Numbered from the stretch's first letter, positions 36,929-48,271 are shown. The stretch: DNA of 64,000 bases from Clostridiaceae bacterium DTU079 (GCA_001512505.1 LFSC01000005.1:1417-65416); one strand, 5' to 3'. The notes: generated by a model not told the origin, from the sequence alone. Program-made: numbers and translations.

Positions 36929-39565
36929 TTACGATTTCATCTCCTGCCACTGCTGCTTAGTTATAAGTACCTTTCTTGGCTTGCTTCCCTCAAAAGGTCC
37001 CACAATGCCGCCAGCCTCCAATTGGTCGATTATCCTTGCCGCCCTTGCATATCCTATTTTAAATTTCCTTTGTATCAATGAGGTCGATGCTTGTTCCTGC
37101 TCCACAACCAAATCTATCACCTGGGGCAGCAACTCGTCATCATCCTCGGACAGCAATTGAACCGAATCGGAGTGGCTGTCGATCGTATCAATTATCTCTT
37201 CGTCATATTCCGCCTCATGCTTGGATTTGATATAGTTTACTATTTTCTCCACTTCCTTGTCGGTTATCAGCGAACCCTGTACTCTTATTGGCTTTTGCAT
37301 GCCCATAGGATAAAACAGCATATCTCCCTTCCCCAGAAGCTTCTCAGCTCCGGACATATCGAGAATTGTCCTGGAGTCAACCTGTGACGATACTGCAAAG
37401 GCTATCCTGGAAGGTATGTTTGCCTTTATAACCCCGGTGATGACATTTACGGACGGCCTCTGGGTTGCTATTACAAGATGCATTCCGGCTGCTCTTGCCA
37501 TCTGGGCCAGTCTGCATATGCAGTCTTCAACCTCGTTAGGAGCAACCATCATAAGGTCTGCCAACTCATCGATAATTATAACTATCTGTGGAAGGGTTTC
37601 GTGTCCCTCCATGCTCATTATCCTGTTATAACCCTTCAAATCCTTCACATTGTTTTCCGCGAAAAGCTTATAGCGGTTGGTCATCTCTTGTATAGCCCAG
37701 TTTAATGCTCCGGCTGCTTTTTTAGGATCGGTCACCACAGGAATTAAGAGATGAGGTATTCCGTTATAAATACTGAGCTCCACAACTTTAGGGTCCACCA
37801 TCAAAAGTCTTACATCTTTGGGTTGTGCCTTATAGAGAAGGCTTGTAATGAGTGTGTTGATACAAACGCTCTTACCCGAACCCGTTGCACCAGCAATCAG
37901 AAGATGGGGCATTGCAGCAATATCTGCAACCACAGAATTACCCGCAATATCCTTACCTACTGCAAAGGCAAGCTTTGAAGGATGATTTTGAAAACTATCC
38001 GACTCAATTACCTCACGAAGCAATACAGGTGTAACCTCCCTGTTGGGGATTTCTATTCCTATCGCTGCCTTTCCCGGTATGGGAGCCTCAATTCTGACTC
38101 CAACTGCAGCAAGATTTAATGCAATATCATCCGTCAGGCTAACAATCTTGCTAACCTTCACACCATAATCCGGTTGCAGTTCATATCTGGTTACCGCCGG
38201 TCCTTGACTTATGTTTATTATCCTTGCCCCAACTCCAAAACTTTCCAATGTATCAATAAGTTTTTGAGCTTTCCTTTCCGCATCAACACCGGTATTTATA
38301 ACGCCGCTTACATTTTTTGCCTCCTCAAGAAGTTCCAGCGGCGGAACAACTTGCATTGCATTTCTTTTCAAAGGCCGCTGCAGCTTATTTATTTCATCGG
38401 TCTTTTCTATTTCATTCGCTTCCTCAGCTTCATCGATTTCATATATTTCATCAATTCCAACTATTTCTTCTGAGTCTTCTATTTCGAATGCTTCTTCCGT
38501 TTCCTCTGCTTGTTCCATTTCACCTGTCTCTTCTATTTCAATTTCATTATCAAATATCTCAAATTCTCCATCAATTTCATCCATTTCTTCTGTTTCATAT
38601 ACTACTCCTATTTCATCTATTTCGAGCCCATTATCAAAGTACCCGATCTCTTTATCTATTTCTTCTCCTGCAGGCAATTCGTTTATTTCAACTTCTTCTT
38701 TTATGTCTTCATCGACCGATATTTCTCCTATTATTTTAATCTCCTTCGCTTCTACAGCTTCCGGAATTTCTACCTCCCCTGTTTCCTTTGGATCCCTGAA
38801 ATTCTTTTCTTCATATTGCTCTTCTGAAATATCAAAAATCTCCTCAGTCTCTTCCTTACTGTCTATAGCTTTGTAAACCATTTCTTCCTGAAGGAATGAA
38901 TCAACATTATCTACGGCTTCCTGGGTATTTTCACTATTGTCCTCCAAATGGTCGGCCTTTTCTTCTTCAATGGATTCCTTTGTTTTTTCTAAAATTCTCT
39001 TGAAAACAGCATCGGAAAAGTCCACAGCTTCAGCCCAATTAGCCACCTTGACTTTAATGTCGTCACTGTCCTTTTTCCCCTTTTCATCGGGAGTAATCTT
39101 TCCTGCATATACCAGCTTCCTGCCGCTTTCGAAACTTTCCTTCCGTTTCCCGGTACTCTGCGTACCTTCGTCCTCAATAACCCAATTGTAATTCTTTTCT
39201 TTGGTTTTTACGTTCTTAATACTTCGGTGGTAAACACTTTCGTCATAAATTCTTTCACTGACATATTTTTTGACATTATCATCTTTACTTTCATCATTCA
39301 TTCCGTAAGAATTCTTATGCTTTTTGCCTCCGTCAACAACTCTTAACCTTTTCTTATTTTTATATGCGGCAAATATTAAAAATACAATAAAGGCAAAGAC
39401 AGCAGCTTCAATTGCAAGCACCTTAAAAAACTGGGTCACTGAACCTTTAGACAAGAAAAATCCTACTATTGCCATAATCCCAAAAAACATTACAAAAACG
39501 CGTTTTGCTCGATTGCCTCCATAATTATTGTTTCGTTTGTTCTTCTTCAGCCTTCCGGCACTCAT
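36929..39565 (-). CDS. FtsK/SpoIIIE-family DNA translocase
   Basis: 878 aa from the ATG at 39565 (AAGGTGGG upstream). Only two N-terminal TM helices are visible (about 18-62), fewer than the usual four. They are followed by a 250-residue Glu/Asp/Ile-rich linker, then the alpha/beta motor with Walker A GATGSGKS (about 561) and Walker [16 protein letters not shown]-terminal gamma winged helix ([20 protein letters not shown], ending GSKPRKVLI) reads KOPS/SRS-like sites. It moves chromosomal DNA at division or into the forespore. A second FtsK paralogue with four TM helices may exist elsewhere. Confidence 0.93.
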   Translation of the reverse strand: MSAGRLKKNKRNNNYGGNRAKRVFVMFFGIMAIVGFFLSKGSVTQFFKVLAIEAAVFAFIVFLIFAAYKNKKRLRVVDGGKKHKNSYGMNDESKDDNVKKYVSERIYDESVYHRSIKNVKTKEKNYNWVIEDEGTQSTGKRKESFESGRKLVYAGKITPDEKGKKDSDDIKVKVANWAEAVDFSDAVFKRILEKTKESIEEEKADHLEDNSENTQEAVDNVDSFLQEEMVYKAIDSKEETEEIFDISEEQYEEKNFRDPKETGEVEIPEAVEAKEIKIIGEISVDEDIKEEVEINELPAGEEIDKEIGYFDNGLEIDEIGVVYETEEMDEIDGEFEIFDNEIEIEETGEMEQAEETEEAFEIEDSEEIVGIDEIYEIDEAEEANEIEKTDEINKLQRPLKRNAMQVVPPLELLEEAKNVSGVINTGVDAERKAQKLIDTLESFGVGARIINISQGPAVTRYELQPDYGVKVSKIVSLTDDIALNLAAVGVRIEAPIPGKAAIGIEIPNREVTPVLLREVIESDSFQNHPSKLAFAVGKDIAGNSVVADIAAMPHLLIAGATGSGKSVCINTLITSLLYKAQPKDVRLLMVDPKVVELSIYNGIPHLLIPVVTDPKKAAGALNWAIQEMTNRYKLFAENNVKDLKGYNRIMSMEGHETLPQIVIIIDELADLMMVAPNEVEDCICRLAQMARAAGMHLVIATQRPSVNVITGVIKANIPSRIAFAVSSQVDSRTILDMSGAEKLLGKGDMLFYPMGMQKPIRVQGSLITDKEVEKIVNYIKSKHEAEYDEEIIDTIDSHSDSVQLLSEDDDELLPQVIDLVVEQEQASTSLIQRKFKIGYARAARIIDQLEAGGIVGPFEGSKPRKVLITKQQWQEMKS

Positions 39566-39632
39566 AAAATCATACCCACCTTCTCGTTGTAAGTGACGTT
39601 TCAATAAGCTAATATTATATCGTCTTTTATTT

Positions 39633-41795
39633 TCATAGCTTAAGCTTTTTCAATGCATCTGCCAAAGCAGTATTAATCGGTTCTCCACTCTCCTGCTGCT
39701 TTAAATAGTTTCTCACATCTCTGCTGCTAACCTGCTCGCTTTTACGCTTTTTGAACGACTCAAGCTTTTCACGGTATCCACAAACGCAATAAAAGGTTTT
39801 GTCATCACCTTCGCCACGCAGTTCCATTTTCTTATGGCATTCGGGACATCTCACATTCGATATCTCGGAAACATTTCTCCTGTATCCGCATTCCCGGTCC
39901 GAGCAAACCAGCATCCTGCCCTTTTTCCCTTTTACATCCAGGAGAAACTTACCGCATTCCGGACACTTTTCCCGTGTCATATTGTCGTGCCTAAAAGTTG
40001 CCGAACTGGCAATAACATTAGATACCAACCGGGATGCATATTTCTTCATTTCAAAAACAAATTCCGAAGCCCCGGCCCTTCCCCGGCTGATTTCAGTAAG
40101 CTGTTGCTCCCACCTCGCAGTTAATTCCGGAGACTTCAAGTCCTCCGGTACAAGATTTATCAACTGTATACCCTTTGATGTAGGGATAATCTCTTTTCCG
40201 TTTCTCTCCATATAGAAGGAATCAAAGAGCTTTTCAATTATATCGGCACGGGTGGCAGGAGTTCCTAACCCACTTGCATTATCCAATATTTCCCTTAACT
40301 CTTTGTCCCCCACAAACTTGCCGGGGTTCTCCATGGCAGACAGCAATGTAGCCTCAGTATACCTTGCAGGAGGTTTTGTCTTACGGTTCACAGCCTTTAC
40401 AGAACTAATTAGTAATTCTGCTCCTTTCTTAATCTCCGGAAGAATCTGGTCTTTATCTTCCGAATCTTGATCGTCAGAGTCAAGCTGTCCTTGATAAACA
40501 GACTTCCAGCCCAATGATTTAACTACTTTACCCTTCGCATAAAGCTGTTCCCCGGCTGCCTCAACCTTTACAGTAGTCTGTTCGTATTCAAAGGGTCTGC
40601 TCATAACGGCAATAAACCGCTTTACTATTAAATCGTAAATATTACGTTCATCCTTATCCAGAGATCCAAGGCTAACATATTGCTCTGTCGGGATTATGGC
40701 ATGATGGTCCGTAACCTTGCTGTTGTCCACAAATCTTTTAGTTATATTGGGCTTGTTTTTTACAAGCTCCCTGACAGCAGCGGCATAAGGACCTACAGCA
40801 ATGCTTTTGAGTCTTTCCGAAAGCGTTGGAACAATATCTTCGGTTATATATCTCGAATCGGTCCTCGGATATGTTACCAGCTTGTGGGTCTCATAGAGCT
40901 TCTGCATAATCGAGAGAGTTTTTTTCGCGGAATAGCCGAATATGCGGTTTGCATCCCTCTGCAGCTCGGTAAGGTCATAGGCTAAAGGTACCGGTTCGGT
41001 TTTTGCCTCTTTTAACACCTCCACAACCTTTCCCTTCTGACCTTTGAGCTTATTAACCGTTTTTTCGGCACTTTCCCTGTCAAAAATCCTGGTCTGACCC
41101 TTCTTATCCCTCCAATGGAGAATAAAACCCTTAACATCGGCTTCAATTGTCCAATAATCTTTGGGAACAAACCGTTTTATTTCATTTTCCCTTTCTACAA
41201 CCATGGCAAGGGTAGGTGTTTGTACCCTTCCCGCAGAAAGCTGAGCGTTGTATTTGCATGTAAGCGCTCTTGTAACATTGAGTCCCACCAACCAGTCGGC
41301 CTCCGCACGGCATTGGGCTGATTTGTATAAATTATCGTACTCTTTGGCAGGCCTCAAATTATTAAATCCGTCTTTTATTGCCCTGTCGGTTTGAGAAGAA
41401 ATCCATAAACGCTTTACAGGCTTTTTGAAACCTGCTTTTTTAATAATCCACCGTGCAACCAGTTCCCCTTCCCGGCCGGAGTCCGTAGCTATCACCAATT
41501 CGTCGATATCATCCCTGTTCATTAATCCCTTTACTATATTGAACTGTTTGGCAGTCTTTTTGATCACCACCAGTTGCATCCTCTCGGGCAGCATGGGAAG
41601 AAGCTCAAGATCCCATCTCTTATACCTTTTATCGTAAACTTCGGGATCCGCTAATGTTACAAGATGTCCCAATGCCCATGTCACAATATACTTAGATCCC
41701 ATAAGGTATCCACCGCCATCTTTACTGCAATTGAGCACCCTTGCCAGATCCCGTCCCACCGATGGTTTTTCTGCCAGCACTAAAATCTTACCCAT
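39633..41795 (-). CDS. topB: DNA topoisomerase III (type IA)
   Basis: 720 aa. Toprim domain opens [19 protein letters not shown] and includes [15 protein letters not shown]. The catalytic Tyr is in [10 protein letters not shown], and [20 protein letters not shown] is the typical core motif. The C-terminus has two zinc-ribbon-like modules (CPECGKF...CSDRECGY and CPECHKK...CVCGY) after the toroidal core. It relaxes and decatenates DNA. It lies 67 bp upstream of ftsK on the same strand; both handle chromosome linkage, so co-transcription is plausible. Confidence 0.95.
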   Translation of the reverse strand: MGKILVLAEKPSVGRDLARVLNCSKDGGGYLMGSKYIVTWALGHLVTLADPEVYDKRYKRWDLELLPMLPERMQLVVIKKTAKQFNIVKGLMNRDDIDELVIATDSGREGELVARWIIKKAGFKKPVKRLWISSQTDRAIKDGFNNLRPAKEYDNLYKSAQCRAEADWLVGLNVTRALTCKYNAQLSAGRVQTPTLAMVVERENEIKRFVPKDYWTIEADVKGFILHWRDKKGQTRIFDRESAEKTVNKLKGQKGKVVEVLKEAKTEPVPLAYDLTELQRDANRIFGYSAKKTLSIMQKLYETHKLVTYPRTDSRYITEDIVPTLSERLKSIAVGPYAAAVRELVKNKPNITKRFVDNSKVTDHHAIIPTEQYVSLGSLDKDERNIYDLIVKRFIAVMSRPFEYEQTTVKVEAAGEQLYAKGKVVKSLGWKSVYQGQLDSDDQDSEDKDQILPEIKKGAELLISSVKAVNRKTKPPARYTEATLLSAMENPGKFVGDKELREILDNASGLGTPATRADIIEKLFDSFYMERNGKEIIPTSKGIQLINLVPEDLKSPELTARWEQQLTEISRGRAGASEFVFEMKKYASRLVSNVIASSATFRHDNMTREKCPECGKFLLDVKGKKGRMLVCSDRECGYRRNVSEISNVRCPECHKKMELRGEGDDKTFYCVCGYREKLESFKKRKSEQVSSRDVRNYLKQQESGEPINTALADALKKLKL

Positions 41796-42049
41796 TATTA
41801 ATTCCTTTCCTTTTGCAATAGAATGTATTTTATCGTTACGAATAACCTATCCGGTATCTACTATACCACAAAATTCTATTTCCTTCAGTACAATTTTCCC
41901 CATATGTTTTAATAATCCTAACCGGTTGTACAAGCCTATATTATTAGTGTGAAAAATGCGAAAGAGTAATTGTGAATTTTTCGTAAATACAATCATAAAC
42001 TAAAATATATTCATTAAACGAAAGGTTTAGTTATTTTATATAAAAATAA
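41796..42049. other. Divergent intergenic region topB / membrane protein
   Basis: AT-rich region between divergent genes. Apart from the promoter noted at 42050-42078, I see no structured element here. Confidence 0.4.
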
Positions 42050-42078
42050 TTGTCCTCTGTTCCATCGAATGCTAAAAT
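42050..42078 (+). promoter_or_regulatory. SigA-type promoter of the small membrane protein gene
   Basis: TTGTCC (42050-42055), a 17-bp spacer and TAAAAT (42073-42078). Placed 30 bp before the start codon at 42108. Confidence 0.6.
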
Positions 42079-42107
42079 AGATGTATAAATTTTCATGGAG
42101 GCAATTT

Positions 42108-42641
42108 ATGTCTGAAAACAACCTTTATACCGATAACACTTCAAAGGAGCCTGTAGACCCTCAGAACAACAATACACAGTCAGAGCAATCTGACGCATCT
42201 AATCCTTTTCGTAAGGACTGGAAACCGGAGGATGAAAACTCAAATCTTGCACTAGGAATTCTGGGTGGATTGAGCGCAGCTCTAATTGGAGCCATAATAT
42301 GGGCCGGTATCACAGTATTGACAGGCTATCAATTTTCTATTGCCGCTGCGGGAATGAGATTCCTTGTAGGCGGTGCCGTAAGGCTTTTGGGAAAAGGATG
42401 GGATTCGCAGTATCGCATCGCCGGTGCTGTTCTGTCTATGCTTGGATGTCTTTTAGGTAATATATTTTCGATCTATGCAATCATTGCGGACGAACTTAAC
42501 GTATCCTTCTTTCAAGTACTTGCTACAACAGGAATTGCCAAAACAATCCAATATCTTCAATTAACATTCGGTATTTATGATATTTTATTTTATGGTATAG
42601 CTTTAGTAGTAGGTTATAAAATCTCTGCCAAAGACTACTAA
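42108..42641 (+). CDS. Small polytopic membrane protein, unknown function
   Basis: 177 aa from the ATG at 42108, 6 bp after GGAGG; an earlier in-frame ATG (42081) lacks a site. The first 45 residues are hydrophilic and rich in Asn/Gln/Ser/Glu. About four TM helices follow (LALGILGGLSAALIGAIIWA; MRFLVGGAVRLLG; GAVLSMLGCLLGNIFSIYA; FGIYDILFYGIALVVGYKI). The middle contains GKGWDSQYRIAGA. No recognised family. Monocistronic, with its own promoter and terminator. Confidence 0.75.
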   Translation: MSENNLYTDNTSKEPVDPQNNNTQSEQSDASNPFRKDWKPEDENSNLALGILGGLSAALIGAIIWAGITVLTGYQFSIAAAGMRFLVGGAVRLLGKGWDSQYRIAGAVLSMLGCLLGNIFSIYAIIADELNVSFFQVLATTGIAKTIQYLQLTFGIYDILFYGIALVVGYKISAKDY

Positions 42642-42657
42642 TATGGATAACTACCAG

Positions 42658-42693
42658 AGAAAGCTTAGGAATATGCCCCTAAGCTTTCTTTAT
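42658..42693 (+). terminator. Rho-independent terminator
   Basis: Perfect 12-bp stem AGAAAGCTTAGG/CCTAAGCTTTCT (42658-42669 and 42678-42689) with TTATT after it, 17 bp downstream of the membrane protein stop. Confidence 0.9.
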
Positions 42694-42726
42694 TGGTATA
42701 CGTAAAATTTGCATATATAAAAATCT

Positions 42727-43317
42727 TTATACCGTTCTTATCTCGTAAAAAACCAGATATCTGTCTCCCACAGGCTGTTTGTTCAAATCGGAATTGTAGG
42801 CATAGCTCCACTCCAACAGAACTCCTTCTCCCCTAGCTATGTTCTCCCGGAACATGCCTTTTGCCTTTGAGGCGTATAAACGAAGCTCCTCAATTTCCTT
42901 TTCATCGAGGAATTCACCGTTACCTTCAACACAAACGCTGTTATCCCGGCCGATAATAACGGTTACATCTTTTTTATTGTATGTAACATAGTTCCATAAA
43001 TCCGCTTCCACTGCTTCAATCACTGTTCTGGAATTATCCACGTATAGAGTGCCGCTTTTTTCTGCAATAAAATAGGGATAATAAACAACCATACCAATAT
43101 CCCTGTATTTCTTATAAAGCTTTACTGCACTCTCATAGGCCTCTTTTGCTTTAACTCCTACAACTCTTGGCAAATTCAAATCTTCACCTTTTTCGACGGC
43201 AGTTCTGACCGTCCACAAAAGTTTATCATCAAAGCAAACCTTTTCGTTAAACTCTTTCCACGGAACAGCAGGAAGGTCCGAGTCCTTCAACTCAAAGAAA
43301 CCCATTAGCTTATTCAT
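42727..43317 (-). CDS. Conserved clostridial-type hypothetical protein
   Basis: 196 aa from the ATG at 43317, which follows GGGAGG at 8 bp; an upstream in-frame ATG (43350) has none. Soluble, no signal or TM. It starts MNKLMGFFELKDSDLPAVPW and contains YYPYFIAEKSGTLYVDNS and a C-terminal YLVFYEIRTV. Length and style suggest a real conserved protein, but I do not recognise a family. It lies 56 bp after dgt on the same strand, so probably co-transcribed with it. Confidence 0.7.
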   Translation of the reverse strand: MNKLMGFFELKDSDLPAVPWKEFNEKVCFDDKLLWTVRTAVEKGEDLNLPRVVGVKAKEAYESAVKLYKKYRDIGMVVYYPYFIAEKSGTLYVDNSRTVIEAVEADLWNYVTYNKKDVTVIIGRDNSVCVEGNGEFLDEKEIEELRLYASKAKGMFRENIARGEGVLLEWSYAYNSDLNKQPVGDRYLVFYEIRTV

Positions 43318-43373
43318 CAAGAAATCCTCCCACACATCCGATTTTATCAAACTTTCAGAAGATGCTTATATAA

Positions 43374-44639
43374 CTATATTTTTATATGGGGATCAAACAG
43401 TCTGTCATATGTTTCGAGGGCATACCTGTCTGTCATGGATGCTATAAAATCGCAAAGTACCCGGGCAGGTGTTAACCTGTATCCGTCATTAAAATCATCC
43501 CATGTTCCTGCTGCCTTACTTTCCGAATTATTAGCTTTGGAGACGTCGATAAAGCTTTTGTAGACATCTCCCGGCAATTGCTTGGGATTATTCATATATG
43601 ACTCATATATCTCTCTAATAAATTTCTTTGCTTTGGTATCCATTATAGCTGTCATTGTATTTCCGTAAACGTATTTACCCACAAATTTCCTAAGTTTTTT
43701 GAAGCTTTCGCTATATTTTCCCACTCTGACTACCCTGTTATTAGTTTCATTATCCCTAAACGCTCTTACCTTTTCAGTTGAATCTATATTATTGTCCCGC
43801 AAGACATGCCATGTAGAATCGACAATATCCTTAACCAATCGGTTTATGATACTGCTGACCCCGTTTTCCGGTCTGGCATCAAACAAATCCCATAGCTCAT
43901 CAATATCCCTTTTATTCAACAATCCGTGTCTTATTGCATCATCAAATAATCCCGCTTCAATTCCATCCTCCAGGTCGTGACACAAATAGGCCACAGTATC
44001 CACCAGTGCCACTATTTGTCCCTCTATCCCCGATGGCTTGTCCGGTTCCAAAGACTTATATATTCCGGGAGTCCTATCGTCATTATGCTTTAATATTCCT
44101 TCCCTGACCTCCCAGGTTAGATTAAGACCGAACTTTTGATCCAGTCCTCTTTTTACTTCTATTTGATCCACTATCCTGACACTTTGTTCATTGTGATAAA
44201 AGCCCTGCTCATCTTTCAGCAATTCGGAAAGCAAGCTCTCGACAGCATGTCCGAAGGGCGTATGCCCCAGGTCATGCCCCAGGGCAATCGCCTCCACCAA
44301 GTCCTCATTAACCCCAAGAGACCGGGCGATCCCCCGGGCAATTTGGGCCACCTCCAGGCTGTGGGTCATCCTCGTCCTATAATGATCCCCCTCGTGATTG
44401 ACAAACACCTGGGTTTTATATAAGAGTCTTCTGAAGGCCTTCGAATGGATAATCCTGTCCCGGTCCCTCTGAAATTCGCTTCTTGTTTCATAATTATACG
44501 CCGGCTCTTCAAACCTTCTGCTGCCCTCTTTGGGAACCTTTGTCGCAAAAGGTGCAAGATATTGTATTTGATGTTGCTCAATCTGAGCCTTATACCGGGG
44601 ATAACCGCATTCCTTCTCTATTTTGGAAAGTGTGTCCAA
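43374..44639 (-). CDS. dgt: Deoxyguanosinetriphosphate triphosphohydrolase-like protein (HD domain)
   Basis: 421 aa. HD-hydrolase metal ligands are visible: RTRMTHSLEVAQIARGIARS (His), GHDLGHTPFGHAVE (HD) and VDTVAYLCHDLEDG (later Asp). The N-terminal YETRSEFQRDRDRIIHSKAFRRL is a dGTPase family hallmark. It splits dGTP to deoxyguanosine and triphosphate. The start is a TTG at 44639 with AGGAGGAG 5 bp upstream. First gene of a probable two-gene unit with the 196-aa unknown. Confidence 0.92.
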   Translation of the reverse strand: MDTLSKIEKECGYPRYKAQIEQHQIQYLAPFATKVPKEGSRRFEEPAYNYETRSEFQRDRDRIIHSKAFRRLLYKTQVFVNHEGDHYRTRMTHSLEVAQIARGIARSLGVNEDLVEAIALGHDLGHTPFGHAVESLLSELLKDEQGFYHNEQSVRIVDQIEVKRGLDQKFGLNLTWEVREGILKHNDDRTPGIYKSLEPDKPSGIEGQIVALVDTVAYLCHDLEDGIEAGLFDDAIRHGLLNKRDIDELWDLFDARPENGVSSIINRLVKDIVDSTWHVLRDNNIDSTEKVRAFRDNETNNRVVRVGKYSESFKKLRKFVGKYVYGNTMTAIMDTKAKKFIREIYESYMNNPKQLPGDVYKSFIDVSKANNSESKAAGTWDDFNDGYRLTPARVLCDFIASMTDRYALETYDRLFDPHIKI

Positions 44640-44738
44640 ATCCGCTCCTCCTTCGAATTAAAAGCCTCCACCAGCATCTTTTTTTAGGTGTCGTCCAACC
44701 AAAACGTTTTTAACAACGCATAATTCAAATCTTCGAAA

Positions 44739-46619
44739 TTACTCGGTCATTGTAAACCCATAACCGAAGGGGAACAAACAGCTTTTATCTCCAGGTTTGA
44801 GGTTTTCTTCACTGGATGGCCATGTAACGGGCAGCTTGCCTTTAAATTCATAGTCACCGTATAATACCTCGGCAACTGCATCGCCTTCACTTCCCGGAAG
44901 CCATGCGGCAATGAAAGCATCCCAATTTTTAATTTCTTCAGTTACTATTCTGGCCCTTCCCGAAACCAGTATTACCACCACAGGAATACGGGCTTTCTTA
45001 GCAAGTTCCAATGCTTCCTTATTGCCCTCCAGCGCCATACCTGAATACAAATCAAGCTTTTCCTCGTCACCTTCGAACTCTGCATAAGGCTTCTCGCCTA
45101 TAACAATTACCGCAACATCTGCCTTATTAATATCGTCAGGATCGGTATAAATTGTTCCTCCGTTCTCTTCGGCAATCTTTTTAAAACCGTCAAGAATGGT
45201 AGAACCTTTTACCCATCTGCTGGAGCTATCCAGTCCACCCTGCCATGTTTTGGTCCAGCCTCCGCACTGTATACCTACGTTGTCTGCCGCAGGACCCGAC
45301 ACAAATATTTTTGCTTTCTTTTTAAGGGGCAGAACATTTCTTTCATTTTTGAGAACCACCAGTGATTCTCTTACAGCCTGTTTTGCAATCTCACGGTTTT
45401 CGTCACTTCCTAGGGTGTCTGCAGCCAATTCCCGGTTTCCTACCGGATTGTTAAATAAATCCATTTCAAACTTAACCTTCAAAATTCTGCTTACCGCATC
45501 ATTTATTCTTTCCTCTGTTATGTCGCCGTTTTTCACAGCCTTCTTGATATTTGAAATACAATCCCTCCAGTGCAGAGGCTCCATAAACATATCCACTCCG
45601 GCATTCACGGAAGCCACCAATTGGTTATACAGGTTTTTACCGCTAAGCTGGTGCACCGCTTCATAATCCGATACCACAAATCCCTCAAATCCCAGTTCTC
45701 CTTTTAATACATCCTGGATAAGGTATTGGTTTTCGTGCATCTTGACTCCGTTCCAACTGCTAAAGGAAACCATAACCGTTTTTACTCCGGCCTTGACAGC
45801 TTCCTCATACATGGGAAGGTGTATCTTCCTAAGCTCCTCCTCGGATATCTGTGCGTCTCCCTGGTCAATCAAATGGTCACCTTCCCCGGTTCCCCATTTG
45901 GTACCTCCGTCAGCCAGATAGTGCTTGGCAGTTGTTATAATCTTGTACTCGTCCTGCATTGCCTTTATATAAGGAACCGAAAGCTTGCTTACCAGTTCGG
46001 GATTCTCACTGAAGCTTTCATAAGATCTTCCCCACCTTTGATCCCGTACAGCAGCCACACAGGGAGCAAAATTCCAGTTTACACCGGTTGCAATCATCTC
46101 AGCGGCAGTAATCCTACCTATCTCCGCCACCAACTCAGGATTTCCTGTCGCACCCAATCCAATATTGTGCGGGAATATAACGGCATCGGGCAACGTATTA
46201 TGACCATGTACCGCATCCACTCCATAAATAATCGGAATCCCAAGTCGTGTTGACATTGCCGCTTTCTGATAGTCCTCACACATCTTCAGCCAATTTTCCA
46301 TTGTATTCGGTGACGGGGCATTTCCACCACCACTAAAGACTGATCCGATAAAGTATTTCTTTACATCACTGGGTGAGGCACCGGTTCTGTCAGGCTGAAG
46401 CATCTGCCCAATCTTTTCTTCCAGTGTCATTATCTCAATTAAATAACTTACCTTTTCATCCACGGAAAGACTCGGATCATTATATTTATCCTTTATTTCC
46501 GTAACTGATGGGCCTTCTGTAACGTCGTTACCCTTATTTGCATCCTGACATGCCGACAATAAAGAAACTATCAATACAAAAACAATTGCTAATACACTGA
46601 TTTTTTTGAATCTGCCCAT
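44739..46619 (-). CDS. GH3 beta-glucosidase-type lipoprotein
   Basis: 626 aa. Signal peptide with lipobox LLSAC (Cys24), so a membrane-anchored extracellular enzyme without dockerin. GH3 barrel with the KHYLADGGT loop, and nucleophile Asp318 in FVVSDYEAV. The alpha/beta-sandwich domain carries the candidate acid/base Glu in YAEFEGDEEKL, as in barley exo-glucanase-like GH3. It should cleave beta-gluco- or related oligosaccharides at the cell surface. Monocistronic; a distinct route from the cellulosome operon. Confidence 0.93.
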   Translation of the reverse strand: MGRFKKISVLAIVFVLIVSLLSACQDANKGNDVTEGPSVTEIKDKYNDPSLSVDEKVSYLIEIMTLEEKIGQMLQPDRTGASPSDVKKYFIGSVFSGGGNAPSPNTMENWLKMCEDYQKAAMSTRLGIPIIYGVDAVHGHNTLPDAVIFPHNIGLGATGNPELVAEIGRITAAEMIATGVNWNFAPCVAAVRDQRWGRSYESFSENPELVSKLSVPYIKAMQDEYKIITTAKHYLADGGTKWGTGEGDHLIDQGDAQISEEELRKIHLPMYEEAVKAGVKTVMVSFSSWNGVKMHENQYLIQDVLKGELGFEGFVVSDYEAVHQLSGKNLYNQLVASVNAGVDMFMEPLHWRDCISNIKKAVKNGDITEERINDAVSRILKVKFEMDLFNNPVGNRELAADTLGSDENREIAKQAVRESLVVLKNERNVLPLKKKAKIFVSGPAADNVGIQCGGWTKTWQGGLDSSSRWVKGSTILDGFKKIAEENGGTIYTDPDDINKADVAVIVIGEKPYAEFEGDEEKLDLYSGMALEGNKEALELAKKARIPVVVILVSGRARIVTEEIKNWDAFIAAWLPGSEGDAVAEVLYGDYEFKGKLPVTWPSSEENLKPGDKSCLFPFGYGFTMTE

Positions 46620-46740
46620 TTTTTGTCTCCCCTTTACTATGAATACTATATATTTATTTCATTATACACCAAATCAATTATCTTGAACATATAATTAAAT
46701 ATTGATTATATTTACATTTCTGACCCACATTGGCTGTCTT

Positions 46741-47907
46741 CTACCGGTCTGCCAGTTCCGGAAATGCCTCTTCCATGTTCCTTAAGACCTCGGATTTCTT
46801 TTTTCCGTCCGAACAATCCTCCAAAAACATATTAATTCCCCGAGCCTTCCACTCCCTTGTGTCTTCTTTTTGTATTGCATCAATACTCTCCAATAGCTTG
46901 TCATAATACATGTCAAGTATCTCGTCACACTTTTGGGTAAACACAGGGCTTTCCACAGGGATATTCGTAACACCGCTATCATCCACAGGATAGGGTGAAG
47001 AGAACTCTTTTTTGCCGTCATCCCAGACAAATTCAGCTTTCATTTCAGCATGCAATTCAATTTGACCGTATTCATCGGCAATATCCAACTCCAGGTTATA
47101 TATCCTTGAAACGTCAAAATCCAAAGTTAATTTCAAGTCGCCCTCGGCTGACAACTTCATATTCTTTTCCGATCGCATATATCCTCCGTAAGGACCAACC
47201 GAATGATCATCAAACGGATACGACAAAACCATCTTTTTACCTTCGTCGGATACCAAATACCACTCCCTGTTGTATATACTTAGACCGGTTCCATAGCCCT
47301 TGCAGGAGTTTCCCACCACGAAAATGCTGTTTCCCAATTTCTTTAGGCTATACCCGATACCCGCATTCTTTCCTCCGAAATCGATATAGTCTATAAACTT
47401 CCACATTCCGTCGGAATTCTGCTTAAATATCAGCATTCGAAGTTCCGAGGCACCGCTGAATTCCAAAACCGTGTAGGAATTTTCACCGTTTAGTTTTAAT
47501 TGCTTTCTCTCAACCCTGTCGGGAGGGCGAACCGGCCACTCGTCAATACCGAGGCTTCTGCATATATAATCCATACAGCTTTTTAAATTCTCTTCATCTT
47601 GGTTTTCCAAGGACAGTTGCTCTTTATATAATTTTTCTATATCTTGTGGAGTTATATTGACGGCAGCCAAAATATTTTCAAACACTATATCGCCGTTTTC
47701 TGAAGCCTCCGGCGATACCGTTTCATCATCGATAATGCCATTGGTATCCTCCTCAGTAGAATTATCGGTCTTTTTTTCAATATTGGAAGTATTCACCCAA
47801 CCATTGGTATCGTTACCGGTATTCGGGGGATTTGTTTCCCTATCATCCCCATTACAGGCAGTTAAAAGAATCAAAATCATCAACAGCAATACTAATGTTT
47901 TTTTCAT
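46741..47907 (-). CDS. Lipoprotein of unknown function
   Basis: 388 aa. Signal peptide with lipobox LLTAC (Cys18), an Asn/Thr/Glu-rich spacer (about 20-75), then a folded domain with many beta strands (LRMLIFKQNSDGMWKFIDYI, GIGYSLKKLGNSIFVVGNSC) and a helical C-terminus. I recognise no family motif. Good ribosome-binding site. It lies 22 bp after the MscS remnant gene on the same strand, so may be co-transcribed. Extracellular membrane-anchored. Confidence 0.8.
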   Translation of the reverse strand: MKKTLVLLLMILILLTACNGDDRETNPPNTGNDTNGWVNTSNIEKKTDNSTEEDTNGIIDDETVSPEASENGDIVFENILAAVNITPQDIEKLYKEQLSLENQDEENLKSCMDYICRSLGIDEWPVRPPDRVERKQLKLNGENSYTVLEFSGASELRMLIFKQNSDGMWKFIDYIDFGGKNAGIGYSLKKLGNSIFVVGNSCKGYGTGLSIYNREWYLVSDEGKKMVLSYPFDDHSVGPYGGYMRSEKNMKLSAEGDLKLTLDFDVSRIYNLELDIADEYGQIELHAEMKAEFVWDDGKKEFSSPYPVDDSGVTNIPVESPVFTQKCDEILDMYYDKLLESIDAIQKEDTREWKARGINMFLEDCSDGKKKSEVLRNMEEAFPELADR

Positions 47908-47929
47908 TTGTGTACCCCTCTCAATAAAA

Positions 47930-48271
47930 CTAATCGTTTTTTTGTACTTCCACTATTTCATCGGCATTAATCCTTGATTTTAAATCATGCCCTGTAGGGT
48001 TTTGAAAAATCCTTAGCCCAAACTCCGGAGCCACTGCAATAATGTGATCAAATATATCCGCCTGTATTGCTTCATAATTGATCCCATTGGTATCATTGGT
48101 AAAAGCGTAGATCTCCAAAGGCAAACCATATTCTCCCGGCTGCAGCTGTCTTACGATCTGGGTCATTCCCTGATGAATATTGGGATGGTTTTTCAAATAA
48201 TATTTGATATATGCCCTATAAATTCCCACATTGGTAAGACGCCGGCCGTTAATCAACATATCATCGGTCAC
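47930..48271 (-). CDS. MscS-family channel, C-terminal fragment after frameshift
   Basis: 113 aa from a GTG, but the frame is open up to the break at 48340-48346. It contains MLINGRRLTNVGIYRAYIKY and HPNIHQGMTQIVRQLQPGEY, then GLPLEIYAFTNDTNG, the C-terminal cytoplasmic domain of YbdG-like MscS proteins. Joined with the fragment at 48328-49191 by one extra A in the seven-A run (sense strand), it gives a normal single protein of about 419 aa. No ribosome-binding site precedes the GTG. Confidence 0.8.
   Translation of the reverse strand: MTDDMLINGRRLTNVGIYRAYIKYYLKNHPNIHQGMTQIVRQLQPGEYGLPLEIYAFTNDTNGINYEAIQADIFDHIIAVAPEFGLRIFQNPTGHDLKSRINADEIVEVQKND

Noticed and set aside
38173..38827. Plus-strand frames antisense to the ftsK linker (Phe/Leu-rich)
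   Set aside because: They mirror the Glu/Asp/Ile codons of the acidic linker in the real gene.
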